This document shows positions 1 through 6,400 of a DNA stretch of 23,179 bases, in pieces. A model generated the notes under the pieces. The model was given only the letters and a program-made list of their open reading frames with translations, had not been told where the DNA came from and made no database searches. The stretch comes from JAWVZU01 sp033722075 (GTDB taxonomy: Bacteria > Pseudomonadota > Gammaproteobacteria > Xanthomonadales > SZUA-38). How positions within the stretch are numbered: the stretch's first letter is position 1; every line of letters starts with the position of its first letter. The position numbers and the translations under genes are program-made. Location of the stretch: positions 1 through 23,179 of the forward strand of contig JAWVZU010000023.1 of NCBI GenBank assembly GCA_033722075.1, read 5' to 3'.

Positions 1-1363
1 CGAAGATCAGCGGCAGGAATACGGCGATGGTGGTCAGGGTGGCCGCGAATACCGCCCCGCCCACTTCGCTCGCGCCGTTCACCGCCGCATCGATGACTCC
101 CGCGCCCTGGGAGCGGTGCCGGGAAATGTTCTCGAGCACCACGATGGCGTTGTCCACGAGCAGCCCGATGGCCAGGGCGATCCCGCCCAGCGACATGATG
201 TTGAGCGAGAGCTCGCCCATGTCCATGAGAAAGAAAGTGGCAATCACGGACAGCGGGATCGACGCGGAGATGACCACCGTCGCCCAGACGTCCCTCAGGA
301 ACAGGTAGATCACCAGGATGGCCAGGATGCCTCCGAAAAGCGCGGCCGAAGTCACGTCGCTGATCGCCTGGCGGATGAACGAGGATTGGTCGTCCACCAG
401 CAGCAGTTCCATCCCGGGGGGCAGATCTTCCCGCAGATCCTCCAGTGCGCCGTTGACCACATCGGCAACCCGCACCGTGTTCGCGTCACCTTCCTTGTAG
501 ATTGCGATCTCGACCGCTTCCCGCCCGTTGGTCCGGATCACCGCCTGCCGTTCCTTGTAGCCCTGCTCCACCACGGCGATGTCCCGGAGATAGATTGGGC
601 GAGCGTCGCGAACGGCGACGACCAGATCGCGGAACTCCTCCACCGACTGGAACTGATTGACTGTGCGGACCAGGTAACGGTCTGATCCATCCTCGAGACG
701 GCCCCCGGATACGTTGACGTTCTCCTCGCGCAGCCGGTTGACCACGTCGCCGGCCGACAGGCCGAACTGGGCGAGGCGACGCTGGTTGATCTGAATCTGG
801 ATCTCGTCTTCCAGACCGCCGCTGACCTTCACCGCGGCTACGCCATTGATGGGCTCGATGCGTTTCTTGAGTTCCTCGTCGGCGAACCGGCGCACGGCCT
901 TCAGCCCGGCTTCGTCGAACCCTTCGGAACGGCTGTCGTAGAAGGCCAGGCGCATGATCGGGTCGGTGGAGGGATTGAAGCGCAGGATCACCGGCCGTTC
1001 GGCCTGCAGCGGCAACTGCAGCAGCTCGAGCTTCTCCCGGACGTCCAGCCCGGCCATGTCCATGTCCGTGCCCCACTCGAATTCCAGCAACACGTCGGAC
1101 TGGCCGGTGCGGGAAACGGACTTCAGGGTCTTCACGCCCTTGACCACGCCCAGCTGCTCCTCGATGGGCTGGGAAATCAACTTTTCCATTTCCACCGGCG
1201 CGGCGCCGGTGAACTCGGTGCGCACGGTCAGCGTCGGATAGGACAGCTCCGGCAGCAGGTTCACCTTCAGCTCTGTCAGGGAAATGATCCCGAAGACCAG
1301 AACCAGGGTGCTGGCCATGGCGACGGTGACGCGCCGGCGGGTGCAGGCTCGAATGATGTTCAT
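1..1363 (-). CDS. RND-family efflux transporter permease, N-terminal 454 residues (runs off left edge)
   Basis: This is the inner-membrane proton-driven pump subunit of a tripartite RND exporter. The reading frame starts at the ATG at 1363-1361 (MNIIRACTRRRVTVAMAS) and stays open to the window edge, so only about 45% of a typical 1000-1050 residue pump is present. The first membrane helix follows the basic N-terminus, then comes the porter-domain start (LLPELSYPTLTVRTEF). Further on is a set of hydrophobic helices including GLLVDNAIVVLEN, the helix-4 proton-relay motif. Residue 404 is the conserved Asp, while residue 405 is Asn where AcrB has a second Asp; this is common in RND groups outside the AcrB branch. 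The gene starts 19 bases after the stop of the membrane-fusion gene and is surely co-transcribed with it. The family is secure; the substrate (drug, detergent or other) cannot be told. Confidence 0.95.
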   Translation of the reverse strand, partial: MNIIRACTRRRVTVAMASTLVLVFGIISLTELKVNLLPELSYPTLTVRTEFTGAAPVEMEKLISQPIEEQLGVVKGVKTLKSVSRTGQSDVLLEFEWGTDMDMAGLDVREKLELLQLPLQAERPVILRFNPSTDPIMRLAFYDSRSEGFDEAGLKAVRRFADEELKKRIEPINGVAAVKVSGGLEDEIQIQINQRRLAQFGLSAGDVVNRLREENVNVSGGRLEDGSDRYLVRTVNQFQSVEEFRDLVVAVRDARPIYLRDIAVVEQGYKERQAVIRTNGREAVEIAIYKEGDANTVRVADVVNGALEDLREDLPPGMELLLVDDQSSFIRQAISDVTSAALFGGILAILVIYLFLRDVWATVVISASIPLSVIATFFLMDMGELSLNIMSLGGIALAIGLLVDNAIVVLENISRHRSQGAGVIDAAVNGASEVGGAVFAATLTTIAVFLPLIF

Positions 1364-1382
1364 GGCGGCCCCCGGCGATCGA

Positions 1383-2501
1383 TCAGAGTTGGGTCTGGTC
1401 GTCGTCGTCAACCGACGCGACGTTCTCCGGCTTGTCCGAGTCCAGCTCGGCGTTGATCAACTCGATGCGGGTTTCGTCGGCGAGACTGCCCTTTCCCGCC
1501 GTGACCACCAGCTGGCCGGCCTCCAGCCCTTCGAGCACTTCGACGTAATTCCCGGTGGTATAGCCGGTCGATACATTCACCCGCCGGGCCTTTTCACCAT
1601 CGACCACGAAGGCGTAGGTACCGCGGTCCTCGATGATCAGGGCGTCCTTCGGAACGGCGATGGCGTCCGCATGAACGTCGTGGACGATGTTTACCCGTCC
1701 GAACAGGCCGGGCTTGAGCCGCGGATCGGGGTCCGGGATCTCGACGGTCACCTTGAACGTCCCGGTTTCCGGGTCGACCACCGGGCTGATCCGCTTCAGG
1801 TTCCCGACGAACCGGTCACCCGGCAGGGCGTCGAATCGCATGACCGCCTCCTGGCCGATCTCCAGCGTGCTGAGTTCGCGCTCCGGCGCGTAGAGAACCG
1901 CCAGGAGCGGATCGAAATCGTCGACGCGGAACATCGGCTGGTGCAGCTGGATGAGATTGCCGACCTTGACCATGCGCTCGGAAATCACCCCGGAGATTGG
2001 GGAGCGGACGTCCGTGTAGCTCAGCTGCAGCTCGGACAGTTCGATGGCCGCGCGCTGCGATTCCAGATCGAAGCGTACCCGGTCATATTCGTCGCGGGAG
2101 ATCAGTTTCTTGTTGTACAGCTCTTCCATCCGGGCAAATTCATTCTCCAGCTTGTCCAGGACGGCCTTGGCCTGGCGCAACTCGAGCCGCTCCTGCTCCC
2201 GGTCCAGTCGCGCGACGATCTGACCGGCCTTGACGTGGTCACCCTCGTCCACCAGCAGTTCCAGCAGCACGCCGCCGGTCTTGGCGACGATCTCCGCTTC
2301 CTGCTCGGCTTCCAGCGACGTCGTCCCCTCATAGGCGGCGTAGACCGTCTGGCGTTCGACCTCGGCTACCTCGACGGGTACTGCCGGATCTTCCTTGCTT
2401 TCGCCTTCAGCGCTCTCCTGACCATTCGCGGCACCACCGCAGCCAGAGAGTTGAACCGTGGCCAGCAGTGCAAGAATCAGTATTCCGGAACGCAATTTCA
2501 T
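1383..2501 (-). CDS. RND efflux periplasmic adaptor (membrane-fusion) lipoprotein
   Basis: This 372-residue HlyD/AcrA-type adaptor links the inner-membrane pump to an outer-membrane channel. The start chosen is the ATG at 2501-2499, preceded by a GGGGAAG ribosome site (2507-2513 on the plus strand). It opens a lipoprotein signal with lipobox LSGC and the acylated Cys at residue 21; the longer upstream extension of the frame has no such logic. Biotinyl-lipoyl half-motifs flank a charged coiled-coil hairpin (roughly residues 95-150): ELLVDEGDHVKAGQIVARLD before it and YTDVRSPISGVISERMVKVG after it. The beta-barrel region and the membrane-proximal domain (AVPKDALIIEDRGTYAFVVDG) follow. The acidic C-terminal tail (SVDDDDQTQL) has no assigned role. 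The gene is directly upstream of the RND pump. No outer-membrane TolC partner or regulator is visible in the window. Confidence 0.93.
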   Translation of the reverse strand: MKLRSGILILALLATVQLSGCGGAANGQESAEGESKEDPAVPVEVAEVERQTVYAAYEGTTSLEAEQEAEIVAKTGGVLLELLVDEGDHVKAGQIVARLDREQERLELRQAKAVLDKLENEFARMEELYNKKLISRDEYDRVRFDLESQRAAIELSELQLSYTDVRSPISGVISERMVKVGNLIQLHQPMFRVDDFDPLLAVLYAPERELSTLEIGQEAVMRFDALPGDRFVGNLKRISPVVDPETGTFKVTVEIPDPDPRLKPGLFGRVNIVHDVHADAIAVPKDALIIEDRGTYAFVVDGEKARRVNVSTGYTTGNYVEVLEGLEAGQLVVTAGKGSLADETRIELINAELDSDKPENVASVDDDDQTQL

Positions 2502-2537
2502 GTTCGCTTCCCCAACCGTACAAACTAGAGTGATGGT

Positions 2538-2555
2538 GTTGTAGTCAACTATAAC
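2538..2555. promoter_or_regulatory. Possible operator: 18-bp near-palindrome upstream of the efflux operon
   Basis: GTTGTAGTCAACTATAAC has arms matching at 7 of 8 positions around a 2-base centre. It is followed at once by another CTATAAC half-site (CTATAACGCTATAAC, 8-base period). Read on the minus strand it contains TATAGT and TTGACT, which could be a -10 or -35 element about 40-55 bases before the adaptor start. A TetR- or MarR-type repressor site overlapping the promoter would fit an RND operon, but no regulator gene is adjacent and no specific family consensus is recognised. Confidence 0.35.
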
Positions 2556-2755
2556 GCTATAACTCCTGTTCCTGCATAGCGCAGAAGTCACGGATCGTGC
2601 CAATGGCCGCACAGAACTGCGGGTTTCAGGTTGTCCTTCATGGTGGATGCATGAACCCTGCCAAGCCCTTCACCACGTCGAATCAAGCTCCCTGCCCCGC
2701 TTTCGGCAGGTCCGATCGCGAAAATTGTGGCGAGTTTCACCAACGCAATTCCTGC

Positions 2756-2784
2756 TTGGAAATCACACGCAATCGGACTATCGT
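2756..2784 (+). promoter_or_regulatory. Weak sigma70-like promoter candidate for gdhA
   Basis: TTGGAA (2756-2761) and TATCGT (2779-2784) are separated by exactly 17 bases. Each matches the consensus at 4 of 6 positions, and the pair ends about 40 bases before the gdhA start codon. This is a pattern match only. Confidence 0.25.
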
Positions 2785-2824
2785 TGACGCTGCATTGTCC
2801 TGCCACAGGTTAGAGGGGGCCGAG

Positions 2825-4174
2825 ATGGCTTATTCAACGATTCATACGCTCGACGAATTCATGAACGGTCTGAAACGCCGCAATCCCGGCGAACCGGAAT
2901 TTCACCAGGCCGTCTACGAAGTAGCTCAACATATCCTGCCGTTCATCAAGGATAAGCCGGAGTATCGTGAAGCTCAGATCATGGAGCGGCTGACCGAGCC
3001 CGACCGGATCATCAGCTTCCGGGTCGCCTGGCAGGACGACGATGGCCAGGTCCGCGTCAATCGCGGTTACCGGGTTCAGCACAACAACTCGATCGGTCCC
3101 TACAAGGGCGGAATCCGGTTCCACCCGAGCGTAACCCAGGGAACGCTCAAGTTCCTCGCCTTTGAGCAGACCTTCAAGAACTCCCTGACCGGCCTGCCCA
3201 TGGGCGGCGGAAAGGGCGGCTCGGACTTCAACCCGAAGGGCAAGTCCAACTGGGAGGTCATGCGTTTCTGCCAGGCTTTCATGACCGAACTGCATCGCCA
3301 TATCGGTCCCTACACGGACGTGCCCGCCGGCGACATCGGTGTCGGGGCGCGCGAGATCAGCTACATGTTCGGCCAGTACCTGCGGCTGGAGAACGAGTTC
3401 GTCGGCGTCCTGACCGGCAAGGGGCTGGCCTTCGGCGGCAGCCTGATCCGGACAGAGGCAACCGGCTACGGTGCGGTGTACTTCATGGAAGACATGCTGA
3501 AGCACCGTGGCGACAGTTTCGACGGCAAGATCTGTGTCGTTTCCGGCTCCGGCAACGTCGCCCAGTACACGATCGAGAAGATCAACCAGCTCGGGGGCAA
3601 GGTGGTCAGCTGCTCGGACTCCGGCGGTACGGTCTACGACAAGGACGGGATCGACACCGAAAAACTGGAATGGCTCAAGGACCTGAAGAACAACCGCCGC
3701 GGTCGGGTCTCGGAGTACGCCGAGGAGTTCGGCTGCGAATATCTCGAGGGCTCGCGCCCCTGGGCGATCGACTGCGATCTGGCCTTCCCCTGCGCGACCC
3801 AGAACGAGATCGAGGAAGACGACGCCAAGAACCTGGTGAAGAACGACTGCCTGGGTGTCGCCGAAGGGGCCAACATGCCCTCAACGCCCGCAGCCATCGA
3901 TGTCTTCCACGCGGCCAAGATGATGTATGGCCCGGCCAAGGCCGCCAACGCCGGCGGCGTGGCCGTATCCGGCCTGGAGATGACCCAGAACAGCATGCGG
4001 CTATCCTGGACCCGGGACGAGCTGAACCAGCGCCTGCGTCACATCATGCTGAACATCCACGACCAGTGCGTGCAGTACGGCGATGAAGGCGACTGGGTCA
4101 ATTACCTGAAGGGCTCGAACATCGCCGGCTTCATCAAGGTCGCCGACGCGATGCTGGCCTACGGGGTGGTTTGA
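2825..4174 (+). CDS. gdhA: NADP-type glutamate dehydrogenase
   Basis: This cytosolic enzyme catalyses reductive amination of 2-oxoglutarate with ammonium to glutamate. It is 449 residues, matching the hexameric bacterial GdhA class (about 447 residues). The ATG at 2825 follows an AGAGGGGG ribosome site. The upstream in-frame extension has no family match and would make the protein about 75 residues too long. Visible motifs are the substrate-site loop PMGGGKGGSDFNPKGKS with the lysine at residue 130, GDIGVGAREISYMFGQY, and the nucleotide-binding turn SGSGNVAQ near residues 240-247. Strand two ends in SDSGGTV, as in NADP-dependent members. The C-terminal region KAANAGGVAVSGLEMTQNS is typical. 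The cofactor call rests on similarity to the E. coli-type enzyme. Confidence 0.97.
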   Translation: MAYSTIHTLDEFMNGLKRRNPGEPEFHQAVYEVAQHILPFIKDKPEYREAQIMERLTEPDRIISFRVAWQDDDGQVRVNRGYRVQHNNSIGPYKGGIRFHPSVTQGTLKFLAFEQTFKNSLTGLPMGGGKGGSDFNPKGKSNWEVMRFCQAFMTELHRHIGPYTDVPAGDIGVGAREISYMFGQYLRLENEFVGVLTGKGLAFGGSLIRTEATGYGAVYFMEDMLKHRGDSFDGKICVVSGSGNVAQYTIEKINQLGGKVVSCSDSGGTVYDKDGIDTEKLEWLKDLKNNRRGRVSEYAEEFGCEYLEGSRPWAIDCDLAFPCATQNEIEEDDAKNLVKNDCLGVAEGANMPSTPAAIDVFHAAKMMYGPAKAANAGGVAVSGLEMTQNSMRLSWTRDELNQRLRHIMLNIHDQCVQYGDEGDWVNYLKGSNIAGFIKVADAMLAYGVV

Positions 4175-6279
4175 GCCGGTTCACCGCATCGGTGTATCGC
4201 CCTACCCTCAGAGCCCCGGTCTCGTCCGGGGCTCTGCCTGTCCGGAACACGCGCTGGGTCCTGGCGGTGGGTCTGCTGTTCTGCACCCTGGCCGCCAACG
4301 CGATCTCCGGATTCTCGCTACTCACGCCGGCCCGCCTGTGGGACCTGGCTCGCATCGGCCAGCTCAGCGTCAGTCCCGACGGTGAGCATGTCGTCTTCAC
4401 CGTCGCCACCTATCCGCGCAGCAGCAGTTCGCCGGCGATCGACCTCTGGCTGGTACGCAGCGACGGCAAGGGCGAACCCCACCAGCTGACCCGCAATCCC
4501 GGCCCGGACTTCGATCCGGCGTGGTCGGCCGACAGCTCGCGCCTGGTTTACGTATCCGCCCGCGCCTCCGAGAGTGCCGACCTGCTCCTGCTCAATCTGC
4601 GCGGCGGGGAGCCCGAACCTCTGCCGAGCTTCCCGACCGACGTTCGCATGCCGCGCTTCCGGCCGGGGCACGACACGATCCTGTTCGCCGCCGAAACCTA
4701 TTCGGACATCAATGCCGATAGGGAAGCACTGAATCTGCGGCTGGCGGCAGAGGAGCGGGTCAATCGGGCCGCCGTCAGCATCGATACCCGCGTAGCCCGG
4801 CGAGCCGGACGCGCGATCCCCACGCAACGCGTCGTACACCTGTTCGAGATCGGCCTCGACGGACAGGGCCTGCGCGATCTGACTCCCGGTTTCGAAAAGA
4901 GCGTCCCGTTGGCCCCCTTCGAATGGGATGTCTCGCCCGACGGCCGGCTCCTGGCGTATACCGGCCTCGCCGACGAAGCGCCGTTCGTGCGACGCGACCG
5001 GGACATCTTCATCTACGACATCGAGGCCCAGCAGGGCTTCAATCTCACCGGCTCCAGGCCCGGGTCCGCCTTCGAACCGCAGTTCACCCAGCAGGGTCAG
5101 CTGATCTTCGGGGAGACGCCGACGCCGGATGCCCTGGCCCAGAATACCCGCCTGGTCAGCTACGACCTGCGCGCCAAGACTTTTCGGACCATCACGGACC
5201 CCGCCGTCCATTCGCCCGATTACTGGCATCCGGACCCGAGCGGCCAGCACCTCTATTACCAATCGGAAGAACGCGGACGACGGCACACCTTCCGCATCGG
5301 GATCGGGGGCGGCAAGGGCCGACGGATGGTCGAGGGCGGCGACACGACCAACCTGGACATCGGGCCGGAAGGGAATCTCTATTATCTGCGCAGCGACCTG
5401 ACCACGCCCCCGGTCCTGTATCGTGCCGATCCCAATGGCAAACACCCGGAGCCGCTCACCCGGTTCAACCAGCCCCTCCTCGAAGACACCCGGCTGGGGG
5501 AAATGGAGGAGGTTGAATTCCCGGGCTATCGAGAACAGCCCGTACAGGCGTTTCTGATCCGCCCGCCGGGCTTCCGCCCGGAGCGACGCTGGCCAGTGCT
5601 GGTGCTTCTGCACGGCGGTCCCCACGCGGCCTGGCTGGAACGCTTCTATTTCCGCTGGAACCTGATGACCTTCGCCGCCCCGGGCTACCTGGTGCTCGCC
5701 GTGAATCCCCATGGTTCTACCGGTTTCGGCCAGGACTTCGCGGCGACCGTGGTGGGCGATCCGCTGGCCCCGGCCGCCGCAGACGTGTCAGGGGCGGTGC
5801 GCTACCTCCTCGATGCCGACCTCGCCGATCCGGATCGCCTGGTCCTCGTCGGCGGATCCTATGGTGGGTATCTCACCCACTGGATCATGACCCGCGACCA
5901 GCGCTTCGCCACCGGAATCGTCCACGCAGGGATCTTCGACGTGATGCTCCAATACGCCTCTGACTATCCCTGGGGCCGACATCGCACCTACGGCGCCCTG
6001 CCCTGGGAGTCTCCGGATCGCTACCGGGCCCTCTCGCCCAGCAGTCACAGCGCGGCAATCCAGACACCGCTGCTGTTGCTGCATGGCGAGCGCGACACGC
6101 GCGTGCCCGTGGCCCACAGCCTGCTGGCCCACAACATCCTGACCGCCCGCGGCGTACCGACCCGAATCGTCCTGTTCCCGGATCAGGGGCACGCCATCGA
6201 GTCCCGCCTTGCCGCCGAACGCTGGTGGGAAGAGATCGGATTGTGGCTCGAACAGTACGCACCGCCGGGGCCACGCTGA
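4171..6279 (+). CDS. Exported prolyl-oligopeptidase-family (S9) serine peptidase
   Basis: This peptidase probably trims peptides in the periplasm or at the envelope. In the longest frame (702 residues from a TTG overlapping the gdhA stop) a hydrophobic signal segment (RWVLAVGLLFCTLAANA) is followed by an N-terminal beta-propeller with SPDG repeats (LSVSPDGEHVVFTV, WDVSPDGRLLAYTG). The C-terminal alpha/beta-hydrolase domain then begins near residue 460. The catalytic triad is legible: Ser563 in GGSYGGY, Asp642 in HGERDTRVP and His674 in DQGHAIES. HGGPH at the domain start supplies the oxyanion region. The start is uncertain: TTG 4171, GTG 4192 and GTG 4267 are all in frame, none has a good ribosome site, and the hairpin at 4209-4236 sits within the extended N-terminus. 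Substrate specificity (dipeptidyl-peptidase or acylaminoacyl type) cannot be settled. Confidence 0.9.
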   Translation: MSRFTASVYRPTLRAPVSSGALPVRNTRWVLAVGLLFCTLAANAISGFSLLTPARLWDLARIGQLSVSPDGEHVVFTVATYPRSSSSPAIDLWLVRSDGKGEPHQLTRNPGPDFDPAWSADSSRLVYVSARASESADLLLLNLRGGEPEPLPSFPTDVRMPRFRPGHDTILFAAETYSDINADREALNLRLAAEERVNRAAVSIDTRVARRAGRAIPTQRVVHLFEIGLDGQGLRDLTPGFEKSVPLAPFEWDVSPDGRLLAYTGLADEAPFVRRDRDIFIYDIEAQQGFNLTGSRPGSAFEPQFTQQGQLIFGETPTPDALAQNTRLVSYDLRAKTFRTITDPAVHSPDYWHPDPSGQHLYYQSEERGRRHTFRIGIGGGKGRRMVEGGDTTNLDIGPEGNLYYLRSDLTTPPVLYRADPNGKHPEPLTRFNQPLLEDTRLGEMEEVEFPGYREQPVQAFLIRPPGFRPERRWPVLVLLHGGPHAAWLERFYFRWNLMTFAAPGYLVLAVNPHGSTGFGQDFAATVVGDPLAPAAADVSGAVRYLLDADLADPDRLVLVGGSYGGYLTHWIMTRDQRFATGIVHAGIFDVMLQYASDYPWGRHRTYGALPWESPDRYRALSPSSHSAAIQTPLLLLHGERDTRVPVAHSLLAHNILTARGVPTRIVLFPDQGHAIESRLAAERWWEEIGLWLEQYAPPGPR
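4209..4236 (+). terminator. Strong hairpin at the gdhA/peptidase junction, possible transcription terminator
   Basis: A perfect 11-bp inverted repeat (CAGAGCCCCGG at 4209-4219 with CCGGGGCTCTG at 4226-4236, loop TCTCGT) lies 35 bases after the gdhA stop. There is no T-tract after it, so it is not a textbook intrinsic terminator; attenuation or mRNA 3'-end protection is also possible. It falls inside the longest reading of the next gene, before that gene's signal peptide. This suggests that the true start of the peptidase may lie downstream of the stem. Confidence 0.55.
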
Positions 6280-6330
6280 GCGGGGTGGAATAACTTTTGG
6301 GCTGCCCTTCTTCCGCTGGGTCGATTTCGC

Positions 6331-6336
6331 TACAAT
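6331..6336 (+). promoter_or_regulatory. Candidate -10 box for the redox operon
   Basis: TACAAT matches the sigma70 -10 consensus at 5 of 6 positions and lies 64 bases before the first gene of the operon. No good -35 hexamer is found 16-18 bases upstream, so the promoter may need an activator or be weak. Confidence 0.4.
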
Positions 6337-6344
6337 GCCGAGGA

Positions 6345-6362
6345 GTCTCCAAACCGGGAGAC
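6345..6362 (+). repeat. Small inverted repeat in the predicted 5' leader of the redox operon
   Basis: GTCTCC (6345-6350) pairs with GGAGAC (6357-6362) around a 6-base loop. If transcription starts about 7 bases after the TACAAT box, this stem forms almost at the 5' end of the mRNA, where it could stabilise the message. No known leader motif is recognised. Confidence 0.35.
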
Positions 6363-6400
6363 GGGGGATCACAACGCGCATATCTTCCTAGGGGGGAAGC

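Larger units (their letters stand above)
2502..2824. other. Intergenic region between divergent efflux operon and gdhA (323 bases, no gene)
   Basis: No convincing coding sequence is present on either strand; the open frames here are extensions of the flanking genes and lack codon or motif support. The region should hold two divergent promoters. On the efflux side, 2521-2575 is AT-rich and contains a near-palindrome. On the gdhA side a weak sigma70-like pair is described separately. A 6-bp stem with 8-base loop (CCTGCC at 2691-2696 with GGCAGG at 2705-2710) lies in the middle, without a T-tract, and is of unclear meaning. Confidence 0.6.

Noticed and set aside
2691..2710. Stem CCTGCC/GGCAGG in the efflux-gdhA gap as a terminator or riboswitch.
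   Set aside because: It has only 6 base pairs, an 8-base loop and no T-tract, and it lies upstream of both divergent genes, where a terminator has no purpose.
2597..2824. An in-frame upstream extension of glutamate dehydrogenase.
   Set aside because: The extra residues do not resemble the family, the protein would be far longer than known members, and a strong ribosome site precedes the ATG at 2825.
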